The notes beneath the pieces are model-generated. The model saw only the letters and a list, made by a program, of their open reading frames with translations, ran no database searches and was not told the DNA's origin. This document shows, in pieces, positions 1-5,785 of a stretch of DNA of 16,746 nucleotides (the stretch's first letter is position 1; the number at the start of each line of letters is the position of its first letter). This DNA is from Paracoccaceae bacterium. Lineage in GTDB: Bacteria; Pseudomonadota; Alphaproteobacteria; Rhodobacterales; Rhodobacteraceae. Position numbers and translations under genes: made by a program. The DNA lies in NCBI GenBank assembly GCA_024304875.1, contig JAMWZF010000027.1:1-16746 (forward strand), given 5' to 3'.

Positions 1-82
1 GGGATCACCTCGCCGCTGGCTTGGGACTGACCCGGACACATCGGCCAGCGCGTGCGGTGGGTTTCAACCCGCCCCTGCGAAC

Positions 83-730
83 TCAGATACCCATGATCCG
101 GCCCGCTATCCGCGGCAGAAGGCCGGTGAACTGAAGCCTGCTGTCCGTCGCGGCAAGACAGATGCAATCCGGCCCGGGTTCGGCCACGGGGGTATGGGTC
201 ATGTCCTCGTCGGCGCATTCCACGTCGCCCGCCGCGAATCGGTCGGTTTCGTCCCGGAAGGCGCCCTGCAGAACCATGGTCAGCTCGGTCCCGCCGTGGC
301 CGTGGTCGGGCACCGCGGTGCCGCCCGGGATGCGCAGCAGGCGCACGGTCTCGGGGCCCCGGGTCTGGATGACGGCCTGGCTCACGCCGCCGCCGACGCC
401 GCGCCAGACGATCGTGTCGACATCTCCGCCGATCCAGTCGCGCAGGGGCGCGGGAAAGAGGCCGGTGCGCGGTGCGGGGGCCGGCTCGGCATCCTCGTTC
501 GCCGCGATCAGGGCGAGTGTCGCGCCGAATGCCTCCTCGCTCATGTCCGCGACTTCCATCGCCTCCATGACCGATCCGCCCACCGCGTCGAAGCCGGCCA
601 GCCGCGCGCGGCACTCGTCGCACATCGACACGTGGCTTGCGACCACGAGGCTGAAGGCTTCCGGCAGGCTGCCGGCCGAATAGGCCATCAGCAGGTCGTC
701 GGTGAGGTGGTGCCTGATTTGCGTCGTCAT
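83..730 (-). CDS. chrR: ChrR-type zinc/cupin anti-sigma factor
   Basis: This is the anti-sigma factor that holds RpoE inactive until singlet oxygen or related photo-oxidative stress causes its release. The 215-residue protein has the two known ChrR parts. The N-terminal zinc-binding anti-sigma domain (about residues 1-85) contains H7/H8 and the H33-x3-C37-x2-C40 motif. The C-terminal cupin domain (about 100-200) has PDHGHGGTE with H143, H145 and E149, plus H179 and the pair C189/C191. These positions match R. sphaeroides ChrR closely. The start lies 6 bases after the rpoE stop, so the two genes form one operon and are probably translated together. In the family, the zinc domain binds the sigma factor and the cupin domain is needed for the singlet-oxygen response. 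No membrane segment is seen, so it should act in the cytoplasm. The identification is secure; the exact stress signal in this organism is inferred. Confidence 0.97.
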   Translation of the reverse strand: MTTQIRHHLTDDLLMAYSAGSLPEAFSLVVASHVSMCDECRARLAGFDAVGGSVMEAMEVADMSEEAFGATLALIAANEDAEPAPAPRTGLFPAPLRDWIGGDVDTIVWRGVGGGVSQAVIQTRGPETVRLLRIPGGTAVPDHGHGGTELTMVLQGAFRDETDRFAAGDVECADEDMTHTPVAEPGPDCICLAATDSRLQFTGLLPRIAGRIMGI

Positions 731-736
731 GTTCCG

Positions 737-1291
737 TTATCCCATCGCGTGGCGCAGGCGATCCAGCGCCAGACGTATCCTGGACTTGATTGTCCCGAGG
801 GGCAGGCCGGTCTGTTCGGCGATCTCCCGGTGGGTCAGGTCGCCGAAATAGGCGCGCCTGATAAGGTCCTTCTGTTTTTCAGGCAAGGCGGCCAGAGCCT
901 CGCCCAGTCTCTCGCAGTCTTCCTGCAGCGCCAGCGCCTCGTCCTGGTCCGGCTCTGCCTCGGGGCCCCAGGGCAGATCCTCGGGCTCCGGTCGTCTCTC
1001 CTTGCGGATCAGGTCGATCCGCTTGTTCCGCGCAATCGTGAAGACCCAGGTCGACACGCTCGCGCGCGCCGGGTCGAACAGATGCGCCTTGCGCCAGAGG
1101 GTCGCCATGACCTCCTGCGCCACGTCCTCGGCGATGTCGGCGCTGGCGCCGCCCTTCATGAGGAACGCCTTCACCCGCGGCGCGAAGTGACCGAAGAGCG
1201 CCTTGAAGGCACGCTGGTCCTTTCGGTCGCGGACCGCTTCCATCTCGGGCACCCAATCGGGTGCGGGCCGTGTGGCCTCAGCAACCTTCAC
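737..1291 (-). CDS. rpoE: ECF sigma factor RpoE (ChrR-partnered, ECF11-like)
   Basis: This ECF sigma factor directs RNA polymerase to photo-oxidative stress promoters. From a GTG start at 1291 it is 184 residues, the usual size. Region 2 is seen in the stretch containing IAEDVAQEVMATLW and STWVFTIARNKRIDLIRKE. Region 4 is the C-terminal helix-turn-helix stretch with LPEKQKDLIRRAYFGDLT and GLPLGTIKSRIRLALDRLR. The RRPEPEDLPWGPE linker is shared with R. sphaeroides RpoE. An upstream ATG frame would give 243 residues, but I prefer the GTG: it follows a good AAAGGAAA ribosome site, it gives the normal N-terminus shortly before PDWV, and the best promoter would start transcription at about 1394, downstream of the ATGs at 1468 and 1396. 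chrR follows 6 bases later. Autoregulation is likely because the promoter resembles the sigma's own target. Confidence 0.95.
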   Translation of the reverse strand: MKVAEATRPAPDWVPEMEAVRDRKDQRAFKALFGHFAPRVKAFLMKGGASADIAEDVAQEVMATLWRKAHLFDPARASVSTWVFTIARNKRIDLIRKERRPEPEDLPWGPEAEPDQDEALALQEDCERLGEALAALPEKQKDLIRRAYFGDLTHREIAEQTGLPLGTIKSRIRLALDRLRHAMG

Positions 1292-1400
1292 CAGATTTCC
1301 TTTCGGGCGCGATGACCTCACCGGCGTCAGCCCAGAGTAGGGCAGACCGCGCAGCGATGCATCCGCTTTGATGGAGGTGTCCGGCTCGGTGAACATGACA

Positions 1401-1430
1401 GCATTACGGCCCGGTTCGGCAGACGGATCA
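1401..1430 (-). promoter_or_regulatory. Predicted sigma-E promoter of rpoE-chrR
   Basis: On the minus strand a perfect TGATCC -35 element (1430-1425) is followed, after exactly 18 bases, by TAATGC (1406-1401). TGATCC with about 18 bases to a TA-starting -10 is the known pattern for R. sphaeroides RpoE promoters. Transcription should begin near 1394, leaving a leader of about 100 bases before the GTG start at 1291. This supports autoregulation. It is a motif reading only. Confidence 0.7.
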
Positions 1431-1451
1431 CCAGATCGGGAGAATTTTCTT

Positions 1452-1481
1452 TCATCCATGGCTGGCAATGCGACGTAGGGC
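1452..1481 (+). promoter_or_regulatory. Candidate sigma-E promoter of the FAD/DUF1365 genes
   Basis: TCATCC (1452-1457), one mismatch from TGATCC, is followed by 18 bases and TAGGGC (1476-1481). Transcription would begin near 1488, about 29 bases before the ATG at 1517. The element sits back to back with the rpoE promoter in the same gap, with the two -35 elements 21 bases apart. In R. sphaeroides, homologues of the downstream genes belong to the sigma-E regulon, which makes this weak match more believable. Confidence 0.5.
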
Positions 1482-1516
1482 AGTGCAAGGGGAATTCACG
1501 ACGGAAAGACAAGAAC

Positions 1517-2818
1517 ATGCCATTTGAAGCCGCGGCACGTCCGCCTCGCAAGATTGCCGTGATCGGCGCCGGCATCTCGGGACTGGGGGCGGCGCTGGCG
1601 CTGTCCCGTGACGACCATGTCACCCTGATCGAGGCCGAGGGCCGGCTGGGCGGTCATGCCCGCACGAAGATGGCCGGCCGGAACGGCGACCAGCCGGTCG
1701 ACACCGGCTTCATCGTCTTCAACTATGCCAACTATCCCCGGCTGACGGCCCTTTTCGCCGAGCTGGGTGTGCCGGTCTGCGAGAGCAACATGAGCTTCGG
1801 CGCCTCCATTGGCGGCGGCGCGGTGGAATACGGCCTCGCGAGCGCCGGCGCCGTCTTTGCCCAGCGCCGCAACCTCGCCCGGCCCGCCTTCCTGCGGATG
1901 ATCCGCGACGTGGTGCGCTTCAACGCCCGCGCCCTCGACACCGCCCGCAGCGACGAGGCGATGACCATCGGGGGGCTGATCGACCGGCTTCGGATGGGTC
2001 CGTGGTTCCGGGACTACTACCTCCTGCCGCTGTCCGGCGCGATCTGGTCCACCCCCTGCGAGCAGATCCTCGACTTCCCCGCCAAGGCGATGATGGAGTT
2101 CTTCGAGAACCACGCCCTCCTGCACCACACCGGCCAGCACCAGTGGTACACGGTGCGGGGCGGCTCGCGGCAGTACGTCTCCCGCGTCGGCGCGGCCCTG
2201 CGCGAGCGCGGCGCCCAGATCCGGCTGAACGCCCCCGTCGCCGGCGTGCGGCGGGACGAGATGGGCGCCGAGGTCCGGATCGAGGGCGGCGAGTGGGAGC
2301 GGTTCGACGAGGTGATCCTCGCGACCCATTCCGACGACACCCTGCGCCTTCTGTCCGACGCCGACGCGGACGAGCGGCGGATCCTCTCGGCCGTGCGCTA
2401 CCAGCCGAACCGGATCGTGCTGCATTCCGACGCCTCGGTGATGCCGCGGCGGCGCAAGGTCTGGTCGTCCTGGGTCTATACCGAGGTGGCGAACCGGGCC
2501 CCTGGCCCGATCGACCTGACCTACTGGATGAACTCCCTGCAGCCCTGGCTGAAGGACGAGGACATCTTCGTCACCCTCAATTCGGACCGCCAGATCCGCG
2601 AGGACCTGACCTGGGACGAGGTGACCTTCCGCCACCCGGTCTACGACCTGCCCGCCCTCGCGGCGCAGAAGGAGGCGGGAGCGCGGAACGGTCGTCGGCA
2701 CACCTGGCTCTGCGGCGCCTGGATGAAGAACGGCTTCCACGAAGACGGCCTTGCCAGCGCCGAGGCGGTGGTCGAGGGGCTCCGCGCGCCCGATCCGCTG
2801 GCCGTGGCCGCCGAGTGA
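1517..2818 (+). CDS. FAD-dependent amine-oxidase-like protein (UfaD-like, COG2907 type)
   Basis: This 433-residue flavoprotein has an N-terminal Rossmann fold for FAD: GAGISG at residues 17-22, E39 at the end of the second strand, and GGHART at 45-50. The C-terminus carries the FAD-contacting stretch GAWMKNGFHEDGLASA, typical of the flavin amine oxidase fold. It belongs to the predicted flavin-containing amine oxidases that travel with DUF1365 proteins and cyclopropane-fatty-acid-synthase-like methyltransferases. In R. sphaeroides such genes are under RpoE control and have been linked to furan fatty acid formation, with a desaturase role (UfaD) for the flavoprotein as I recall it. A ribosome site GGAAAG lies 8 bases before the ATG. 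The stop overlaps the next gene's GTG. The fold is certain; the lipid desaturase role here is inferred from family and neighbours. Confidence 0.9.
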   Translation: MPFEAAARPPRKIAVIGAGISGLGAALALSRDDHVTLIEAEGRLGGHARTKMAGRNGDQPVDTGFIVFNYANYPRLTALFAELGVPVCESNMSFGASIGGGAVEYGLASAGAVFAQRRNLARPAFLRMIRDVVRFNARALDTARSDEAMTIGGLIDRLRMGPWFRDYYLLPLSGAIWSTPCEQILDFPAKAMMEFFENHALLHHTGQHQWYTVRGGSRQYVSRVGAALRERGAQIRLNAPVAGVRRDEMGAEVRIEGGEWERFDEVILATHSDDTLRLLSDADADERRILSAVRYQPNRIVLHSDASVMPRRRKVWSSWVYTEVANRAPGPIDLTYWMNSLQPWLKDEDIFVTLNSDRQIREDLTWDEVTFRHPVYDLPALAAQKEAGARNGRRHTWLCGAWMKNGFHEDGLASAEAVVEGLRAPDPLAVAAE

Positions 2819-3570
2819 CCGGGATCGACCATATCGCCGCCCGCACCTGGCACGGCCGGGTCGGGGACACGGACAACGCCTTCGCCTACTCCATCGACTA
2901 CGTCCTGACGGACGCCGAGGCAGCGGTGACGGGGCCTGCCGGCTTTGGTCGGAACCGGCGCGGCCTGATGTCGCTGCATGACAGCGATCACGGCGGGCCG
3001 CCCGGGCAGGGGCGGGGGGCGCCTTGGGTCCGCGAGGTGCTCGCTCCCCATAGCCTGCCCCCGCCTGCGACAGTGGAGATCCTCGCCCAGCCGCGTGTGC
3101 TGGGGCACGTGTTCAACCCGGTGTCCTTCTGGCTCTGCCGCGACGCGGGCGGCGTCCTGCGGGTGGTCATCGCCGAGGTGACGAACACCTTCGGCGACCG
3201 CCACTCCTACCTCTGCTTCCGCGACGATCACGGCCCCATCGACTGGGCCAGCGAGCTCAATGCCACCAAGGTCTTCCACGTCTCGCCCTTCCAGGACATC
3301 TCCGGCGGCTACCGCTTCCGCTTCGACGTCACCGAGACGGCAATCAGGATCCGCATCGCCCTGACCGACGGCAATCGCGGTCTGATCGCCACGTTGACCG
3401 GCGACCGCCGCCCGCTGACGACCGCCGCGATCCTGCGCGCGATGATTCGCCGACCCTTCGGCTCGCGCCGGGTGCTGGGGCTGATCCACTGGCAGGCGCT
3501 CAAACTCTGGTGGAAAGGTGTGCGCTACCGCCCGCGCCCGCATCCGCCGGCGGACGAGGTCAGCCGCTAG
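2815..3570 (+). CDS. DUF1365 family protein
   Basis: This 251-residue protein is a member of DUF1365 (COG3496). Family hallmarks are visible: the early RTWHGR and FAYSIDYVLTD stretch, then GHVFNPVSFWLC, TNTFGDRHSYLC and KVFHVSPFQDISGGYRFRF. The gene starts with GTG at 2815, which overlaps the preceding stop in a GTGA arrangement, so it is almost certainly translationally coupled to the FAD protein. No signal peptide or clear membrane helix is seen. The biochemical activity of the family is poorly defined. In R. sphaeroides the homologue next to the flavoprotein is in the sigma-E regulon and has been linked to furan fatty acid synthesis and to the stress response. A role in modifying membrane lipids is the best inference. 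Confidence 0.9.
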   Translation: MTGIDHIAARTWHGRVGDTDNAFAYSIDYVLTDAEAAVTGPAGFGRNRRGLMSLHDSDHGGPPGQGRGAPWVREVLAPHSLPPPATVEILAQPRVLGHVFNPVSFWLCRDAGGVLRVVIAEVTNTFGDRHSYLCFRDDHGPIDWASELNATKVFHVSPFQDISGGYRFRFDVTETAIRIRIALTDGNRGLIATLTGDRRPLTTAAILRAMIRRPFGSRRVLGLIHWQALKLWWKGVRYRPRPHPPADEVSR

Positions 3571-3584
3571 GGCACCGGTGACTC

Positions 3585-3614
3585 GCATCCCGTCCGCCCT
3601 ACCTGCATTATGAA
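3585..3614 (+). promoter_or_regulatory. Weak candidate promoter before the SDR gene
   Basis: GCATCC (3585-3590), 18 bases, then TATGAA (3609-3614) has the spacing of a sigma-E promoter but two mismatches in the -35. It would start transcription near 3621, about 25 bases before the GTG at 3646. The geometry is suggestive, and the 75-base gap after DUF1365 leaves room for a separate promoter. Chance remains a good alternative. Confidence 0.25.
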
Positions 3615-3645
3615 GCCGAATCCGGCCCCGAAAGGAGACATCGAC

Positions 3646-4380
3646 GTGCGTGACTGGCAAGGCAAACGGTATTGGTTGGTTGGGGCAAGCGAAGGTCTCG
3701 GCCGGTCGCTGGCCCATGTCATGAGCCGGGTCGGCGCGGAGCTGATCATTTCGGCCCGCAGCGAGGACCGTCTGAACGAGCTGGCGGCCGAACTTCCCGC
3801 CAAGGCGACCGTCCTGCCCTTCGACGTCACCGACCTCGACGACGTGACCCGGGCCGTGAACGAGGCCGGCGACTTCGACGGGATCGTCTACCTCGCCGGG
3901 GCCTACTGGCCGATGGCGGCGCAGGACTGGGACACCGAGAAGGTGAACACGATGATCGACATCAACCTGCGCGGCGCGGTCAACACCATCGGCGCGGTGA
4001 TCCACCCGATGGTCGAGAAGGACAAGGGCCACATCGTCATCATCGGCTCGCTTTCGGGCTTCCGCGGCCTGCCGGGCGCCATCGGCTACTCGATGACCAA
4101 GGCCGGCCTGATGAGTCTGGCCGAGAGCATGTACTGCGACCTGCGCAAGACCGGCGTCGAGGTCCAGCTGATCAACCCCGGCTTCATCAAGACCCGGCTG
4201 ACCGACAAGAACGACTTCAAGATGCCCGCGATCATGGAGGCCGACGAGGCCGCCAAGGAGGTCTTCGAGCATCTCAACACGGACGACTTCAAGAAGAACT
4301 TCCCGCTGCTGTTCTCCTGGGTCTTCCGCCTCGGCCAGTTCCTGCCGGACTGGGCCTACTACCGGCTGTTCGGCCGCTGA
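3646..4380 (+). CDS. Short-chain dehydrogenase/reductase (SDR)
   Basis: This is a classical SDR of 244 residues. The NAD(P)-binding motif GASEGLG is at residues 13-19, FDVTD marks the adenine-ring side, LAGAY replaces the usual NNAG, and INL carries the structural Asn (N107). The catalytic triad is S135, Y148 and K152 (GYSMTK). I chose GTG at 3646 over the ATG at 3610 because a near-perfect AAAGGAGA ribosome site sits 7 bases ahead of the GTG and the conserved domain starts at once. It follows the DUF1365 gene by 75 bases on the same strand. SDR genes are also found near the sigma-E lipid genes in relatives. The substrate cannot be assigned. The C-terminal stretch (WVFRLGQFLPDWAYYRLFG) is hydrophobic and aromatic, which may suggest membrane contact or a lipid-like substrate. 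Confidence 0.92.
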   Translation: MRDWQGKRYWLVGASEGLGRSLAHVMSRVGAELIISARSEDRLNELAAELPAKATVLPFDVTDLDDVTRAVNEAGDFDGIVYLAGAYWPMAAQDWDTEKVNTMIDINLRGAVNTIGAVIHPMVEKDKGHIVIIGSLSGFRGLPGAIGYSMTKAGLMSLAESMYCDLRKTGVEVQLINPGFIKTRLTDKNDFKMPAIMEADEAAKEVFEHLNTDDFKKNFPLLFSWVFRLGQFLPDWAYYRLFGR

Positions 4381-4391
4381 TCCGGCGCGCC

Positions 4392-4405
4392 TTGTCCTGG
4401 ATCAA
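4392..4405 (+). promoter_or_regulatory. FNR/FnrL-like box (or small hairpin)
   Basis: TTGTCCTGGATCAA differs at one base from the FNR/FnrL consensus TTGAY-N4-RTCAA. Its centre lies about 64 bases before the DUF3775 start. The same bases form a 6-bp stem with an 8-base loop (4389-4394 with 4403-4408), but there is no T-run, so a terminator is less likely. Oxygen control of the DUF3775 gene is a hypothesis. Confidence 0.4.
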
Positions 4406-4462
4406 GGCGGCGCGTCTCGTGGTCCGCCAGTCTGGAGGACAGGCAACCACGGGAGGCGCGCC

Positions 4463-4786
4463 ATGGAGATCACGACGGACAAGGTGGCCGAGGTCATCAT
4501 CCTCGCCCGCGAGCTGGACCGCGCCGAGCGCGAGTTCGACCAGTTCGTCGCCCGCCTGACCGAGGAGGAGCAGGCCGAGCTGGTCGCGATCTTCTGGATC
4601 GGACGCGGCTCCTTCGAGCCGGAGGACTGGGAGGATGCGGTCGAGACCGCGACCCGCGAGGCGACGGTGCCGACGGCGGACTATCTCAAGGGATCGCCCC
4701 ACCTGCCGGACCACCTCGAGGCCGGGCTGGACGCGCTTGGCATCGACGCGGGGGCAGAGGAGGACGCGCTCTATCGCGGTGGTTGA
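4463..4786 (+). CDS. DUF3775 family protein
   Basis: This is a small acidic cytoplasmic protein of 107 residues. The central pattern matches DUF3775: FWIGRGSFEPEDWEDAVETA, then TADYLKGSPHLPDHLEAGLDALG. The first 40 residues look like a charged helical segment (VIILARELDRAEREFDQFVARLTEEE). A GGGAGG ribosome site lies just before the ATG. It is 82 bases after the SDR gene and may be read from it or from its own promoter near the FNR-like box. The family has no known function, and I do not infer one. Confidence 0.88.
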   Translation: MEITTDKVAEVIILARELDRAEREFDQFVARLTEEEQAELVAIFWIGRGSFEPEDWEDAVETATREATVPTADYLKGSPHLPDHLEAGLDALGIDAGAEEDALYRGG

Positions 4787-4823
4787 CCTCTGAAATCATT
4801 GTATTTTTCCCGCGCCGACGCCG

Positions 4824-4903
4824 GCTCTAAGAAAATTAGAAATCGGCCCCAAGCCCCATTGATTTCATTGGCTTTTTCGGCCCGTTTCTAAAATTCTTAG
4901 AGC
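4824..4903. repeat. 25-base imperfect inverted repeat in a convergent gap
   Basis: The arms 4824-4848 and 4879-4903 are reverse complements at 21 of 25 positions. The outer ten bases (GCTCTAAGAA / TTCTTAGAGC) match perfectly. The 30-base loop holds a smaller inverted pair, AAGCC (4851-4855) with GGCTT (4870-4874), followed by a T-run. The stretch is AT-rich against GC-rich surroundings and lies between converging genes. It may be a two-way terminator, a regulator site or a small repeat element. Confidence 0.6.
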
Positions 4904-4965
4904 GCAGGCTGCAAGTCCATGAAATCGCTCTGAAAATCATGGTGCGACAATCCGTAAAATCCGCT

Positions 4966-5607
4966 TCAATAGAACGTCCGCGCCAGCTCCCGATCCGGTG
5001 GGTCGAGGTGCGGCGTGGCGTTGAACCCGGCCAGGATCGTCCGCCCCGGCATCACGTGGATCCGGTGCAGGGAGGTGTTGTAGATCGGCAGCATGACGGC
5101 CGCCATCCGGATCAGGTCGAGGTCCAGAAGGTGCCGCAGCACCATCCCGATCACCCCGCCCGACGTCACGCAGAGGATCCGCCGGCCCGGCACTGCCGCT
5201 TCGCGCAGCATCTCTCCCACACGCGTCTCGAAGGCGTGGTAGCTCTCGGCGCCCTGGATCTCGGCCGCGTGCCAGGCGGCGAAAACCTTCGGCATGTGAT
5301 CGGCGAAGCCGTCGGGCCCCGGGGCAGGCGTGCCGTCGAAGGCGTTGAGCGCGGCGGTCAGGCGGTAGTAATCCAGCTCGTTCAGCCGGGCATCCTCGTC
5401 GGCCTGAAATCCCATGCCCGCCACCGTCTCGCGGTGCCGGCGCAGGGTGCCCGAGACGACATGGTCGAAGGGCTTCTCGTGCTCGGCCATCCACTCACCC
5501 AGCCACTTCGCCTGCTCGTGCCCGAGCTCCGACAGCCGGTCGTAATCCTCTTCGGTCGTCGCGTGTGAATTGGCCTGCCCGTGCCGGACCAGGGTGATCT
5601 CGCCCAT
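4966..5607 (-). CDS. Histidine phosphatase superfamily protein with altered active site
   Basis: This 213-residue protein belongs to the phosphoglycerate-mutase-like histidine phosphatase superfamily. The phospho-acceptor motif LVRHG is at residues 6-10 (H9), and the second phosphate-binding block is VVSGTLRRHRET around R57. The usual second catalytic histidine, normally in a V-S-H-G-G context, is replaced: the sequence reads CVTSGGVIG with S149 at that place. E78 (LNELDYY) may be the general acid/base. The ATG at 5607 is preceded by a clear AAGGAG site; an upstream reading to 5901 has no support. The gene is alone on the minus strand, converging with the DUF3775 gene and divergent from the formate dehydrogenase gene. 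The fold is clear. The substrate is unknown, and activity is uncertain because of S149. It should not be called a glycolytic mutase. Confidence 0.9.
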   Translation of the reverse strand: MGEITLVRHGQANSHATTEEDYDRLSELGHEQAKWLGEWMAEHEKPFDHVVSGTLRRHRETVAGMGFQADEDARLNELDYYRLTAALNAFDGTPAPGPDGFADHMPKVFAAWHAAEIQGAESYHAFETRVGEMLREAAVPGRRILCVTSGGVIGMVLRHLLDLDLIRMAAVMLPIYNTSLHRIHVMPGRTILAGFNATPHLDPPDRELARTFY

Positions 5608-5785
5608 CTCGGTCTCCTTCTTCGGCGCAGGCTTAGCGCGGGGCGGCGGGAAGGGAAACCGCCCGGGATGACGCCGATCGGAAACACCCGCCCCGCCATT
5701 GGCGCGATTCACGCGCTCATGGTCGCAGTCGTGTTTTGTGCTTCTCCTCGCGGATGCTCTAAGGTGGACCGAACCGGAGGATCCA

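Noticed and set aside
56..73. Possible terminator hairpin after chrR
   Set aside because: In the direction of chrR transcription the stem has a C-A mismatch and no T-run, so it does not form a good terminator.
1292..1468. N-terminal extension of RpoE from the ATG at 1468 or 1396
   Set aside because: The promoter would start RNA at about 1394, below both ATGs, and the GTG at 1291 has the ribosome site and the family's normal N-terminus.
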